Below are positions 6,747 to 17,002 of a stretch of 40,120 nt of DNA, piece after piece (within the stretch, counting starts at the first letter, position 1; each line of letters opens with the position of its first letter). Source of the stretch: Lysinibacillus sp. ZYM-1. Lineage in GTDB: Bacteria; Bacillota; Bacilli; Bacillales_A; Planococcaceae. The stretch lies in contig NZ_KQ465141.1 in NCBI RefSeq assembly GCF_001308875.1, forward strand, positions 1-40,120, given 5' to 3'. Made by a program: the position numbers and the translations under genes. The notes under the pieces were generated by a model. That model saw nothing but the letters and a program-made list of their open reading frames with translations, did not search any database and was not told where the DNA came from.

Positions 6747-6843
6747 TTTAACAACTCAAATATTTACTATTTATGGAATTTATGTTTTTTGATAGAATTT
6801 TTATAGGTTACCAACCAAATACATAAATATTGGAGTTGATATT

Positions 6844-7095
6844 ATGGCAAATGAAGTTTTAACAATCTCGGCTGGAAGTATTGAAACCGGAGAAACTGAC
6901 GTTAAAGTTACGATTGAAGGTGATTCTGAAATGCCTTTCTGGAATCACGATCTTAAAGTAAAAGCCATTCTTGCACTATTAAATTCAATAGACATTAAGC
7001 ATTACTACGAAGATAATATCCAAGACAAAGGGTTTGAATCTGCTAAAGAAATTATTAACAGTACAAGGTCTGCCTTTGGCCTTGATTTATTTTAA
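6844..7095 (+). CDS. Hypothetical 83-aa protein
   Basis: TTGGAG lies 9 bases before ATG. The first half is acidic and beta-like (ISAGSIETGETDVKVTIEGD); the second half is helical. No signal peptide, membrane segment or known motif. A strong terminator follows at once, so it is a single-gene unit, opposite in direction to the phage late genes and probably cargo. I do not recognise it. Confidence 0.65.
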   Translation: MANEVLTISAGSIETGETDVKVTIEGDSEMPFWNHDLKVKAILALLNSIDIKHYYEDNIQDKGFESAKEIINSTRSAFGLDLF

Positions 7096-7098
7096 TTT

Positions 7099-7130
7099 GC
7101 TGTAGCGTGTGACTACGCTACGGCTTTTTC
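7099..7130 (+). terminator. Intrinsic terminator of the 83-aa gene
   Basis: GCTGTAGCG (7099-7107) pairs with CGCTACGGC (7116-7124), then TTTTTCTTTT. Confidence 0.85.
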
Positions 7131-7300
7131 TTTTCTATTTACTGCACATTTTCCTCATATTGTTCAGTTAAATCATCATGAATACTAATACACCTTGTTC
7201 GATTAAGCGCCATATTGTATGATGTATTTAACAAATATTAGGAATCGACATGATTGATTCAACAGTATTTTTAACTATTTCTTAAAAAGGTGGTTTTTAA

Positions 7301-7483
7301 TTGAAAACAATAGCTGGAACTATCTCTTTGTCTGTTTCTTTTACTTTATTCATTTATTTATTTGGACTGAAAATGGAACATTCAATTAAATATGATTCTG
7401 GTTTCTTCTTTTTCCCTATAATTTTACTGATACTTTCTTTCATTTTCTTTAGAATAGATTTTAGGAATAGTACAAAAAAATAA
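7301..7483 (+). CDS. Hypothetical 60-aa membrane protein
   Basis: TTG start with AAGGTGG 7 bases upstream. Two hydrophobic helices, about residues 5-22 and 34-51, with a short charged loop between and a basic tail (RIDFRNSTKK). No family recognised. Such two-helix proteins are common phage or small-membrane cargo. The unusual start keeps the call moderate. Confidence 0.5.
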   Translation: MKTIAGTISLSVSFTLFIYLFGLKMEHSIKYDSGFFFFPIILLILSFIFFRIDFRNSTKK

Positions 7484-7526
7484 CTATAAATTCTTTTTTC
7501 ATACATTAATTACTGCACAATATCTT

Positions 7527-7781
7527 TCAACTAACCACTTTCCTCTTCCCTAACAATCCACCAGCTCTAGGTTCAATTCGTCCTGCTATCTCAAGGTCCA
7601 AAACAATTAAAGCTACATTAGCGTTGCTGATTAAAAATCTTTGAGCAATTTTATTGATAGCCACGCCTGCATTCCAAAGACTGATAAATATCTCGATTTG
7701 TTTGTTTGTAAAATCAAACTTCATATTTTCATGAGCCTTGCCAGTGAATAAGATGTATCGACTCTCTACTTTTGGTGCCAT
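7527..7781 (-). CDS. Small phage protein with a predicted helix-turn-helix
   Basis: 84 aa. The middle (FTNKQIEIFISLWNAG, VAINKIAQRFLISNANVALIVLDLE) has helix-turn-helix spacing. The ends MAPKVESRYILFTGKAHEN and RIEPRAGGLLGKRK are typical of a small protein found after rusA in Bacillaceae phages. AGGTGA is 7 bases before ATG. Its start lies inside the end of the rusA fragment, with overlapping frames, so the two were translationally coupled. Exact function unknown. Confidence 0.7.
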   Translation of the reverse strand: MAPKVESRYILFTGKAHENMKFDFTNKQIEIFISLWNAGVAINKIAQRFLISNANVALIVLDLEIAGRIEPRAGGLLGKRKVVS

Positions 7782-7975
7782 TCTATCGTCACCTCAGCCC
7801 TCGGATTATCCGAATACCACTTGCGAGCAACTAACTCTGTCACGTGGCTATCGTCATGCCATATAACCTTGCTTAAACCGTCTTTAATGCCCTTTGCTAA
7901 TTTGTCGATGTCTGGTTTAGTTGTTGGTCTTAATTCACCGTTTAATGCCTGCTGTAGCTTTTTCTTGCTGTTGCA
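7766..7975 (-). pseudogene. RusA-type Holliday junction resolvase, C-terminal fragment
   Basis: About 69 codons with no start. They contain the RusA signature region: RPTTKPDIDKLAKGIKDGL and VIWHDDSHVTELVARK, including the acidic residues PDID and DD used for metal binding in RusA. The fragment ends VTIEWHQK, overlapping the next gene. RusA is a phage resolvase of about 120-140 residues, so roughly the first half is missing. The cut near 7975 coincides with the 5' end of the integrase on the other strand, marking a deletion joint. Confidence 0.75.
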
Positions 7976-7977
7976 AC

Positions 7978-9321
<1,344 letters not shown>

Positions 9322-9363
9322 ATGATGTCGTTTCTTATGTATTCCATAGGAAGGACAATATTT

Positions 9364-9392
9364 ATTATATGTATTTTATAGCGTAATGTCAA
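9364..9392 (-). promoter_or_regulatory. Consensus sigma-A promoter of tRNA-Arg
   Basis: Minus strand TTGACA (9387-9392), exactly 17 bp, TATAAT (9364-9369): a perfect consensus pair, about 35 bp upstream of the mature tRNA 5' end. Confidence 0.9.
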
Positions 9393-9544
9393 CATTAATT
9401 TTACTATGTAGGTAAGGTTTCCCTCATCTATTGTTTATCATATGTTGGCACCATATAGATTATACCATTTCTTTGCCTTATGGATAGTAAGAACATGAAA
9501 ATATTTGTTAAAATATTGGCGAGAAATCACTGGGAGGTATGGAG

Positions 9545-10291
9545 ATGTTTAAGGATTCGGTTGTAGTTGTTACTGGTGGTGCACAAGGGATTGGCCAAGG
9601 CATTGTTCTTGCTTATGCGCGACAAGGTGCGAAAGTGGTGATTGCTGATATAAATAAGGACTTAGGTCAACAATTAGAAAAGGATTTACTAGGTCAGGGA
9701 TTCTCGGTACTCTTTGTTCATACAGATGTGGCAAAGGAACAGGATATCGTTTCTTTAATGCAACAAGCCGTCGAATATTATGGCTCGATTCATATATTAA
9801 TTAATAATGCAGGGAAGTTTCAGCATATATCTCCTTATGATATTACGTTTGACGAGTGGAATGATCTCTTACAAACGAATTTAACGAGTGCCTTTTTCTG
9901 TGCAAGAGAGGCTGCGAAAGTGATGAGGAACAATGTCAAAGGGGGTTCAATAGTATCCCTAGCCTCTACTCGAGCTGAAATGTCTGAGCCTTATACCGAG
10001 GCTTATACGGCTACAAAAGGTGGGATTGTGGCATTAACACATGCTTTAGCACGTTCATTTGGTCCTGATCAGATTACCGTGAATTGTATTTCGCCTGGGT
10101 GGATTGAGACGGGCAATTATGAGGAACTTCGTCCGATAGACCATGCCCAGCATTTGTCAGGAAGAGTGGGTGTGCCAGATGACATTGCACAAGCCTGCCT
10201 CTATTTAACAAATCCACTGAATGATTTTGTTACGGGCATTAACTTAACTGTCGACGGTGGTATGACGAAGAAAATGATTTACGAGGATTAA
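9545..10291 (+). CDS. SDR-family NAD(P)-dependent oxidoreductase
   Basis: 248-aa classical short-chain dehydrogenase. The cofactor loop is TGGAQGIG (residues 10-17). An acidic residue in VIADIN (D35) suggests NAD rather than NADP. NNAG follows near 85, then Ser in VSLAS and the YTATK catalytic Tyr/Lys near 151-155. It ends LTVDGGMTKKM. ATG at 9545 has GGGAGG 7 bases upstream; the ATG at 9539 is too close. The substrate is unknown. It appears to be a single gene just outside the prophage. Confidence 0.88.
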   Translation: MFKDSVVVVTGGAQGIGQGIVLAYARQGAKVVIADINKDLGQQLEKDLLGQGFSVLFVHTDVAKEQDIVSLMQQAVEYYGSIHILINNAGKFQHISPYDITFDEWNDLLQTNLTSAFFCAREAAKVMRNNVKGGSIVSLASTRAEMSEPYTEAYTATKGGIVALTHALARSFGPDQITVNCISPGWIETGNYEELRPIDHAQHLSGRVGVPDDIAQACLYLTNPLNDFVTGINLTVDGGMTKKMIYED

Positions 10292-10367
10292 TGTCATATC
10301 TCCCTCCTTTTCTTTCATTGTTTTCATACATAGAGTTACCCAGGAGTATGCTAGTGTAGGAGAAAAA

Positions 10368-11036
10368 ATGAAAAGGAGTGAGGTTTTGTACCCTTATTCA
10401 AATGGATTTTCATTAAACCAGTTGTATCAAGCTTCATCTCCCCAATACACAGCACCAATTCGTCATTTTTTACGTTCAAATGATAATCGACGCTGTATCA
10501 GTAAAACTGAAGCGGATTATATGGCCATGAATCAGTTACTTTGGATGGAGCATGTAAATTGGACACGAATGACGATCATTAGCATCGTTTTCAATTTGCC
10601 CGATTTACCTTTTGTACAACAACGCTTGTTACGCAATGCGACTGATTTAGGTAATTGTCTCCGTCCCTTTTATGGTGACTCTATAGCGGATCGATATACA
10701 GCTTTAATTAAAGAGCATCTTCTGATTGCTGCTCAGTTAGTAACTGCGGCTGCCAAAGGAGATGCTGCCACAGCAGAGGCAAAAGAAAGAGATTGGTATC
10801 GTAATGCAGACGATATCGCACATTTTTTGCATACGATCAACCCTTATTTAAGTAGAGAAGCCATACAAAAAATGTTTTATATGCATTTGGCTTTAACAAA
10901 AACTGAAGCTGTGACTATGATTCAAAAAGATTATCAAGCCGATGTAGACATATTTGATGAAATTGAGGCAGAAGCCCTTGCGATGTCAGATATGATTGCC
11001 AGCGCCATTGTCATGCAATTTTGTTATCTCTTTTAA
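10368..11036 (+). CDS. Conserved Bacillaceae protein of unknown function
   Basis: 222-aa soluble, mostly helical protein. Features include LWMEHVNWTRMTIISIVFNLP near residue 58, LRPFYG near 97, KERDWYRNADDIAHFL near 140 and HLALTKTEAV near 180. Repeated H and E residues within helices suggest a helical, possibly metal-binding bundle; this is inference. AGGAG lies 5 bases before ATG at 10368. A TTG at 10386 with AAAAGGAG 7 bases before it is a credible alternative start in the same frame. It follows the SDR gene by 77 bp and may share its transcript. Confidence 0.75.
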   Translation: MKRSEVLYPYSNGFSLNQLYQASSPQYTAPIRHFLRSNDNRRCISKTEADYMAMNQLLWMEHVNWTRMTIISIVFNLPDLPFVQQRLLRNATDLGNCLRPFYGDSIADRYTALIKEHLLIAAQLVTAAAKGDAATAEAKERDWYRNADDIAHFLHTINPYLSREAIQKMFYMHLALTKTEAVTMIQKDYQADVDIFDEIEAEALAMSDMIASAIVMQFCYLF

Positions 11037-11063
11037 TGAGCTCTCACTTTACAAAAACAAGGT

Positions 11064-11753
11064 CTATTTTTTGAGAGATCTTGTTTTTCGCTGTTCTATC
11101 ACTGGGGGAAACACTCTTGCCACTTTTTTCTTTGCATAATGCGCTATTGGTGGCGTCCCTTGAAAAGTTCCCTTCATAAAAGACGCTAGAGTATTGCTTT
11201 GAATCGTTGCTTTAGCCTGTTGTAATTCCCATGGTGCATGTTGGATATCAATACGAAATAATGTATCTTCCCATTTTGCCCATGAATGATAACGTTCTAC
11301 TAGCCATTGGTCAAAGTTGGTTTGGGTGTTCTTTCCTAGTTTAAAAGACACCCTCAATCTTTCATCTAACGCTTTATAATAGCTTGTGTAGGCATAATAA
11401 TTGTCCCTTTGTTTTACTAAAATTTTTGAATAACGATATGGTAAACTGCCTAATGCTGTAATTTTTGAGAAGAAATAATTTGTTACATCTAAATGAAAAA
11501 AATAAATTCCTTTTTTGCCGTTAAATTCAACATATGTTCGGACATTCAATTGTAAGTAGGTATTCATACCAGGAAAAGATGGTAGGAATCGTAATCGATG
11601 CCCCTGGACTTTAAAAAGGACGGCACTCAGCCAGGCATTATGTTCAAATAGATCTAGCTTTAGTTCTGAAGGTATATGTTTTTCTAGTTCTTGAGGTGAC
11701 AACGGCCAATGTAAAAATAGTACGTCTTGCCATGTTTGTGACATCATCCACAT
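11064..11753 (-). CDS. DUF2071 (YqjF-like) protein
   Basis: 229 aa. It has the DUF2071 pattern: TWQDVLFLHWPLSPQELEKHIP at the N-terminus, AWLSAVLFKVQGHRLRFLPSFPG near residue 45, then VRTYVEFNGKKGIYFFHLD. The fold is acetoacetate-decarboxylase-like and the function unknown. ATG at 11753 is chosen because AGAAAGGAG lies 7 bases upstream; the ATG at 11777 precedes that site. Convergent with the gene ending at 11036. Confidence 0.85.
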   Translation of the reverse strand: MWMMSQTWQDVLFLHWPLSPQELEKHIPSELKLDLFEHNAWLSAVLFKVQGHRLRFLPSFPGMNTYLQLNVRTYVEFNGKKGIYFFHLDVTNYFFSKITALGSLPYRYSKILVKQRDNYYAYTSYYKALDERLRVSFKLGKNTQTNFDQWLVERYHSWAKWEDTLFRIDIQHAPWELQQAKATIQSNTLASFMKGTFQGTPPIAHYAKKKVARVFPPVIEQRKTRSLKK

Positions 11754-11811
11754 AGTAAAACTCCTTTCTAACATCATTTTTTCCTAGAAAGGAGTTATTC
11801 AAACATATTGG

Positions 11812-11979
11812 CTATTTTTGATCTTGCTCTGCTGTTTCTATCTCTACATAGCGATAATATAAATTTCGTAATTCAGATTCTTTATATAACCCTAAATGAT
11901 TTTTAAATTGAGGATGCACGATAATCCCATTTGCTCGCAACTTTTTTACAAACCAACCTTTTGAATATTTATGCACCAA
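11812..11979 (-). CDS. Small DUF2639/YflJ-like protein
   Basis: 55-aa basic protein beginning MVHKYSKGWFVKKLRANG, matching the YSKGW(Y/F)VK(K/E)L start of the short Bacillus YflJ/DUF2639 proteins. It continues HPQFKNHLGLYKESELRNLYYRY. Function unknown. TTG at 11979 has AAAGGAG 7 bases upstream; the ATG at 11985 is only one base from that site. It lies 58 bp upstream of the DUF2071 gene on the same strand. Confidence 0.7.
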   Translation of the reverse strand: MVHKYSKGWFVKKLRANGIIVHPQFKNHLGLYKESELRNLYYRYVEIETAEQDQK

Positions 11980-12053
11980 ATCCATTCTCCTTTACCTTTA
12001 TTCATATATAGGGTATGCGCTTGGATTCTGTAGGGTGCCATTGCATAATAAAA

Positions 12054-12080
12054 AAACGAGTGGCGCATTGCCGCTCGTTT
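12054..12080. terminator. Terminator downstream of selO
   Basis: AAACGAGTGGC pairs with GCCGCTCGTTT around GCATT. There are A/T-runs on both sides, so it can work in both directions. It lies just beyond the selO stop on the minus strand. Confidence 0.85.
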
Positions 12081-12085
12081 TTAAC

Positions 12086-13546
12086 TCATGTGCCACAAAA
12101 AGTACGATATGGTTGATTTGACGGTTCTGGTAATGAGGAATATTCCTGTTGTTCATTCGTGTGAGCAAATGGCTGGGCCAGAGCTTTTACTAATTTGTTC
12201 ATCACACTATAGTCTCCTCGCTCTACAGCCGCTTCCAATGCTTCTTCAACCCTATGATTGCGTGGAATAATAGCAGGATTATGTTGACGCATCAATTGCT
12301 GTGACATGTCTATAGTTTGCGGCTGTTTCGCTAATCGTGCGAGATATTTTTGATACCAATTTTTAAATGCTGGCGATTTCCATAACACAGTTTTTTCAAT
12401 TTGATCAAAGCTTAAGGCGATAAATGTATTGGTGTAATCCGCTTTGTGTTGTTGCATGAGTTGCAGAAGTTCTTCCATAAGCTCCATATCCCCTTGTTCT
12501 TCATCAAATAACCCAAGCTTTGCGCGCATTCCTTTCAGCCAGTTTTGGACGTACAGCTGTGGGTATTGTTGTAAGGTTTCTTGAGCAAGTTCAATGGCCT
12601 GCTCTTGATTTTCATGAATTAAGGGAAGTAACGCCTCTGCCAAGCGTGTTAAGTTCCAGCCACCAATGTTTGGCTGGTTCCCATACGCATAACGCCCTTG
12701 TCGATCAATCGAGCTGAACACTGTCGCAGGATCATAGGTATCCATGAAGGCACAAGGGCCATAATCAATGGTTTCCCCACTAATGGTCATGTTATCTGTG
12801 TTCATTACACCATGAATGAAGCCAACTAACTGCCACTTCGCTATAAGGGAGGCTTGTTTCTTGATGACTTCCTGCAACAAATATAGATAGCGATTTTTGT
12901 CTTCTTGATAATCTGAGAAATGACGTTCTAATGCATAATCTGCTAAGAGCTGAAGCTCCTCGTCTGTTCCCCATTGCGCTGCATATTGAAAGGTTCCTAC
13001 CCGTAAATGGCTGCTTGCAATTCTCGTAAGGATTGCACCAGGTAGTTCAGTTTCACGGATAATCGTTTCGCCTGTATTCACTATCGCTAAACTTCGGGAA
13101 GTTGGAATCCCTAGCGCAAACATCGCCTCACTAATGATGTACTCCCTAAGCATAGGTCCTAATGCGGCCCTTCCATCTCCACCACGAGAATAAGGCGTTC
13201 TACCGGAGCCTTTTAGCGCTATATCAAAGCGTTCATTAGAAGGTGTTAATTGCTCCCCATATAAAAGAGCTCGGCCATCACCTAACATATTAAAATGACC
13301 AAATTGGTGTCCTGCATAGGCCTGTGCAATAGGAATACCACCTTCAGGGGCCATATTACCCGCAAATACCTCTACGCCCTCTTCGCCTTGTAAAGCATGA
13401 ATATCTAATCCGAGTGATGTAGCGACAGCTTCATTTAACAGTACTAATTTTGGTGAGCGAACAGGGTTTAATGAAATATCAGAATAAAAAATACTTGGTA
13501 GTCGAACATAACTATTGTTCATATTCCAGCCAATTGTCTTTTCCAT
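12086..13546 (-). CDS. selO: Protein adenylyltransferase SelO (YdiU/UPF0061)
   Basis: 486-aa pseudokinase-fold enzyme that transfers AMP to protein Ser/Thr/Tyr residues and is linked to redox stress. Hallmarks: [10 protein letters not shown] near residue 75, [31 protein letters not shown] near 111-131, [19 protein letters not shown], and CAFMDTYDP. The C-terminus YRTFCGT keeps the cysteine where many homologues carry Cys or selenocysteine. ATG at 13546 has AAAGGAG 5 bases upstream; the frame-opening ATG at 13600 does not. A single-gene unit with its own terminator. Confidence 0.92.
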   Translation of the reverse strand: MEKTIGWNMNNSYVRLPSIFYSDISLNPVRSPKLVLLNEAVATSLGLDIHALQGEEGVEVFAGNMAPEGGIPIAQAYAGHQFGHFNMLGDGRALLYGEQLTPSNERFDIALKGSGRTPYSRGGDGRAALGPMLREYIISEAMFALGIPTSRSLAIVNTGETIIRETELPGAILTRIASSHLRVGTFQYAAQWGTDEELQLLADYALERHFSDYQEDKNRYLYLLQEVIKKQASLIAKWQLVGFIHGVMNTDNMTISGETIDYGPCAFMDTYDPATVFSSIDRQGRYAYGNQPNIGGWNLTRLAEALLPLIHENQEQAIELAQETLQQYPQLYVQNWLKGMRAKLGLFDEEQGDMELMEELLQLMQQHKADYTNTFIALSFDQIEKTVLWKSPAFKNWYQKYLARLAKQPQTIDMSQQLMRQHNPAIIPRNHRVEEALEAAVERGDYSVMNKLVKALAQPFAHTNEQQEYSSLPEPSNQPYRTFCGT

Positions 13547-13625
13547 GTTTTCTCCTTTGTTACCTTTTCCATATATTTTTTCTATTTCAACATCATTCAT
13601 GCCTAGTCAATTTTACCACCCAACA

Positions 13626-13662
13626 TAAAAATCCGCTTACTTTAGGAGTAATGCGGATTTTT
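13626..13662 (-). terminator. Terminator of the ysnB-rdgB-rph unit
   Basis: ATCCGC-TTACT (from 13631) pairs with AGTAA-T-GCGGAT (to 13658), flanked by A- and T-runs. It follows the ysnB stop directly. Confidence 0.8.
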
Positions 13663-13670
13663 TGCTCGTA

Positions 13671-14174
13671 TTAATTTCGTTGGAATGTATGACTCGACAT
13701 CCATTGTTGGCCATCTGCCCAGAATTCCACTTTATAAGCCGAATCCTCTATTTCAAGAACAGCAAAGCTTTTTTCTTTGCGCCCCCGTGGTTTTAATAAG
13801 CTTCCAGGATTTATAAATAAGATATCATCAATCATTTCAGCGCCGAGAATATGAGAGTGACCGAAACAAACGATTTGGGCATTCAATTCTTTTGCACGAT
13901 AGGTTAATGACAACATGGAATCTTTCACATTGAATAAATGGCCATGCGTCACAAAAACTTTTACATCATCGACCGTGAAAATTTCTTCCTCAGGAAAGGC
14001 TTTCTCCCGATCACAGTTACCTCGCACTTTTTTCATTCCCTTTAATGCATCATGTACGAAAGGAAGCTCGCTATCTCCACAATGTATCAGAAGATCTATT
14101 TCAGGATAAAAGCTTCTGACTTTGTCGATGACATGGCTATCACCATGTGTATCGCTCATAATAAGTATTTTCAT
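13671..14174 (-). CDS. ysnB: YfcE/MJ0936-type metallophosphoesterase (YsnB)
   Basis: 167-aa calcineurin-like phosphodiesterase. Metal-binding motifs in order: SDTHGD (residues 7-12), HCGDSE, RGNCD (GNxD), THGHLF, and FGHSH. This is the complete set for the YfcE family, which hydrolyses phosphodiesters; the natural substrate is unknown. ATG at 14174 has AGAGGTGG 5 bases upstream. It lies 17 bp after rdgB, as in Bacillus subtilis, and is the last gene of the rph-rdgB-ysnB unit. Confidence 0.9.
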   Translation of the reverse strand: MKILIMSDTHGDSHVIDKVRSFYPEIDLLIHCGDSELPFVHDALKGMKKVRGNCDREKAFPEEEIFTVDDVKVFVTHGHLFNVKDSMLSLTYRAKELNAQIVCFGHSHILGAEMIDDILFINPGSLLKPRGRKEKSFAVLEIEDSAYKVEFWADGQQWMSSHTFQRN

Positions 14175-14191
14175 GGATACCACCTCTTATC

Positions 14192-14785
14192 CTATTTTAT
14201 AAGATTCGGCAATTTCTCCTTCAACTTGCGAATGGCATTACCTCGGTGAGAAATAGCGCCTTTTTGCTCTGGCGTAAGCTCAGCCATCATACGATCTAGG
14301 CTTGGAACAAAGAAGATTGGATCATAGCCAAATCCATTCGAACCACGTTTTTCGTGTCCAATCACACCCTCGCATGTGCCAAATACTGTCGTCGTATCAA
14401 AATCTGGACCTGCAATGGCAATGCAGCAGCAGAAACGAGCGGTACGTTTACTATCTTCTACACCCTGTAAGTTTTCTAACAGTTTCACCATATTCGCTTC
14501 ATCATCATGATCACCAGCATAGCGAGCAGAGTAGACTCCAGGCTCACCATTTAATGCATCTACTGCTAAACCACTATCATCAGCAATGACAATTGTGCCA
14601 AGCGCTTTCGCTAAGGCTTCTGCCTTTAAGATCGCATTTTCTTCAAATGTTGTCCCTGTTTCTTCTATTTCCATTTCAGGTGCGACTTCAAACATTGTCA
14701 CTACTTCATACCCAAGTGGACCAAATAATGCTTCGAAATCCTTTGCTTTTCCTTTATTTTTTGTTGCGATTACTACCTGTTTCAT
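14192..14785 (-). CDS. rdgB: XTP/dITP diphosphatase (RdgB/HAM1)
   Basis: 197-aa house-cleaning nucleotidase that hydrolyses dITP, XTP and ITP to monophosphates and so keeps deaminated purines out of DNA and RNA. Motifs: ATKNKGKAKDF at 6-16, IADDSGLAVDALNGEPGVYSARYAG in the middle, and GFGYDPIFFVP, then AELTPEQKGAISHRGNA. ATG at 14785 has GGAGGGAAT upstream and starts one base after the rph stop, so the two are translationally coupled. Confidence 0.95.
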   Translation of the reverse strand: MKQVVIATKNKGKAKDFEALFGPLGYEVVTMFEVAPEMEIEETGTTFEENAILKAEALAKALGTIVIADDSGLAVDALNGEPGVYSARYAGDHDDEANMVKLLENLQGVEDSKRTARFCCCIAIAGPDFDTTTVFGTCEGVIGHEKRGSNGFGYDPIFFVPSLDRMMAELTPEQKGAISHRGNAIRKLKEKLPNLIK

Positions 14786-14786
14786 C

Positions 14787-15536
14787 TTATTGATTCCCTC
14801 CGACCATGTTGGCTTGTTCAGCAAGCGCTGTTTTTTGAAGTTCAACTAATTGCTGGATGCCTTTTTCACCTAATGCTAATAATTCATTCAGTTCTTCACG
14901 AGAGAATGTTGCCTCCTCCCCGGTACCTTGTAATTCGACAAATCGCCCTGCACCTGTCATGACAATATTCATATCAACGGCTGCAGCTACATCTTCTACA
15001 TAGTTTAAGTCTAAAACGGCACCCTGTTCTTCTACGATACCTACACTAGTTGCGGCTAAAAAATCTGTTACTGGAAACTTTACGAACGGCTTTTCTTCCG
15101 CAAATTTAGCAATTGCCTGTGTCATCGCAACAAATGCGCCTGTAATGGAGGCTGTACGAGTGCCACCATCTGCTTGAATAACATCACAATCGATCCATAC
15201 TGTACGCTCTCCAAGGGCCTCTAAATCAACCACAGCACGTAATGAACGCCCAATTAAACGTTGAATCTCCATCGTACGTCCATTAACTTTCCCACGAGAG
15301 GATTCACGTGGTGTTCGTTGAGCTGTTGCACGAGGTAGCATTGAATATTCAGCTGTGATCCAGCCTTTCCCTTGCCCACGTAAAAAACCAGGAACCTTGT
15401 CTTCGATTGTTGCTGTGCAAATTACTTTCGTATTTCCTACTTGAATTAAAACGGAGCCTTCCGGATGTAATAAATACTCACCATCCATTTTTACAGGTCG
15501 CAGTTCATCTGCCATTCTTCCATCAAATCTTGTCAT
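14787..15536 (-). CDS. rph: Ribonuclease PH
   Basis: 249-aa phosphorolytic 3'-5' exoribonuclease that trims tRNA 3' ends. It has the whole family layout: [40 protein letters not shown], the DADGGTR-like phosphate-binding segment [13 protein letters not shown], and [14 protein letters not shown] at 15536 (MTRFDGR) has AGGAGG 10 bases upstream. The longer open frame before it is not coding. In Bacillus subtilis gerM lies between rph and racE; it is absent here. Confidence 0.95.
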   Translation of the reverse strand: MTRFDGRMADELRPVKMDGEYLLHPEGSVLIQVGNTKVICTATIEDKVPGFLRGQGKGWITAEYSMLPRATAQRTPRESSRGKVNGRTMEIQRLIGRSLRAVVDLEALGERTVWIDCDVIQADGGTRTASITGAFVAMTQAIAKFAEEKPFVKFPVTDFLAATSVGIVEEQGAVLDLNYVEDVAAAVDMNIVMTGAGRFVELQGTGEEATFSREELNELLALGEKGIQQLVELQKTALAEQANMVGGNQ

Positions 15537-15632
15537 ATATATTGTTCCTCCTAAAAGCTTTCGCGCACTCATCTTATCATAATTTATTTCTTCAAAAAAG
15601 TACTCAATGATTATGTAAACTGCTGAAAACGG

Positions 15633-15668
15633 CAAAAATCAGCCTAGCCCATTGCTAAGCTGATTTTT
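15633..15668 (-). terminator. Terminator between racE and rph
   Basis: AAATCAGC (15636-15643) pairs with GCTGATTT (15659-15666), flanked by A5 and T6. It overlaps the racE stop. The rph unit therefore starts from its own promoter in 15537-15633. Confidence 0.8.
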
Positions 15669-16465
15669 TATTTTAATGTAATACGTTTTATGTCGAGAGT
15701 ACCTTGCTCCAACCAATTTTCAGCGATTGACCGGAAAATTGGAACAGAACCAGTTGCAAAAAATTTATGAGCAGGCACTGTATATGCATTTGCTAAAGTG
15801 CCGTTAAAAGCTAGCATTTCTTGAACATCCTTTGCTGTTTCCTCCGCAGAAGATAAAACATTCACATCTTCTCCAACCACAGCTTCAATTTGTTTTTGTA
15901 GTATAGGGTAATGTGTACATCCTAAAATAACCGTATCAAATTGTTGATTTTTCAACGGCTTTAAGCCTTCTGCTATTAACTTAGTTGCAAAGTCACCTTT
16001 ATATTCGCCACTTTCGACAAGTGGAACGAATGTTGGACAAGCTAGTGGAATAATATGTGTTGACGTATTGAGTGACAGTAAGGCTTCTTCATACGCACCA
16101 CTTTTAATTGTTCCTTCTGTTGCAAGCACAACGACTTCATGTCGCTTCGTTTTCTTTACAGCTGCACGTGCGCCAGCATTTATAACGCCTAGTACCGGAA
16201 AAGGCATATTTCTTTGTAAACTTTCGAGTGCTACTGCAGTCGCTGTATTACAAGCAATAACGAGCATCTTAATATTCAATTTTTCTAGTGCTTTCGCCAT
16301 TTGCCAGGTGAAATTTCGTACTTCCTGACGGCTTCTTGGACCATATGGACACCTTGCTGTATCGCCAATATAATAGATCGTTTCGTTTGGCAATCGCTTC
16401 ATAATTTCTTTTGCTACGGTTAAACCGCCTACTCCTGAATCAATAACGCCTATCGGGGCATTCAT
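15668..16465 (-). CDS. racE: Glutamate racemase
   Basis: 265-aa enzyme making D-glutamate from L-glutamate for peptidoglycan; D-Glu is also the unit of poly-gamma-glutamate in some relatives. Motifs: IGVIDSGVGGLTV (5-17), the first catalytic Cys C72 in ACNTAT, and the second C183 in GCTHYP. Full length. The start lies 10 bp after the stop of the MarR-type gene, with GAGGCGG upstream, so the two are cotranscribed as in Bacillus subtilis (ysmB-racE). Confidence 0.95.
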   Translation of the reverse strand: MNAPIGVIDSGVGGLTVAKEIMKRLPNETIYYIGDTARCPYGPRSRQEVRNFTWQMAKALEKLNIKMLVIACNTATAVALESLQRNMPFPVLGVINAGARAAVKKTKRHEVVVLATEGTIKSGAYEEALLSLNTSTHIIPLACPTFVPLVESGEYKGDFATKLIAEGLKPLKNQQFDTVILGCTHYPILQKQIEAVVGEDVNVLSSAEETAKDVQEMLAFNGTLANAYTVPAHKFFATGSVPIFRSIAENWLEQGTLDIKRITLK

Positions 16466-16475
16466 ACTTTCCGCC

Positions 16476-16928
16476 TCAATCCTGTTTCATGTGTACATGT
16501 AGTTTTTCTAGGTAGCTTGATAATTGCGCGACTTCTTGCTCATTAAAACCAATAAGCATCTCTTGCAAATATTGCTGTCTTTTTTCTATAACCTCTTGAA
16601 TAATACGTTCTCCCTTTTCGAGAAGATGAACAACAACGACACGGCGGTCATTTTCATCACGCATACGCTTGACTAATTCATTTTTCTCCATCCGGTCCAC
16701 TAAATCTGTTGTCGTACTAAAAGCTAAATATAAACGGTTTGATAATTCGCCAATTGTAATATCACCAAGCTCTTCTAACCACTGTAATGCAACAAATTGT
16801 GGCGGCGTAATCGCATAGTCGGAAACAATTTCTCTTCCCTTTTGCTTCACGATGGCCGCTATATAGCGTAATTCCTTTTCAACCGTTGCAACGGTTTCAG
16901 GTGAGTGTTTTGTTACTTCATCCGACAT
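16476..16928 (-). CDS. ysmB: MarR-family transcriptional regulator (YsmB)
   Basis: 150-aa winged-helix dimeric repressor. The core ITPPQFVALQWLEELGDITIGELSNRLYLAFSTTTDLVDRMEKNELVKR holds the recognition helix, followed by the wing MRDENDRRVVVVHL and C-terminal dimerisation helices. Position between gerE and racE matches ysmB of Bacillus subtilis. The ligand and regulon are unknown. TAGGAGTG lies about 10 bases before ATG. Confidence 0.9.
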   Translation of the reverse strand: MSDEVTKHSPETVATVEKELRYIAAIVKQKGREIVSDYAITPPQFVALQWLEELGDITIGELSNRLYLAFSTTTDLVDRMEKNELVKRMRDENDRRVVVVHLLEKGERIIQEVIEKRQQYLQEMLIGFNEQEVAQLSSYLEKLHVHMKQD

Positions 16929-17002
16929 ATAACTATTTCACTCCTAAAAATACGTTGAATAGTTCTATTTTGTCGTTTTTTTCACGAAATAGCAAGTGTT
17001 CA

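Noticed and set aside
6674..6751. 25-codon + ORF with three Cys (CSDCKRCG)
   Set aside because: Its ATG overlaps the promoter elements, no ribosome site precedes it, and the Cys codons fall in the terminator stem, so the pattern is probably accidental.
11527..11540. TCAACATATGTTCG resembles a LexA box
   Set aside because: The left half lacks the essential G of GAAC, and the site lies inside the coding region of the DUF2071 gene.
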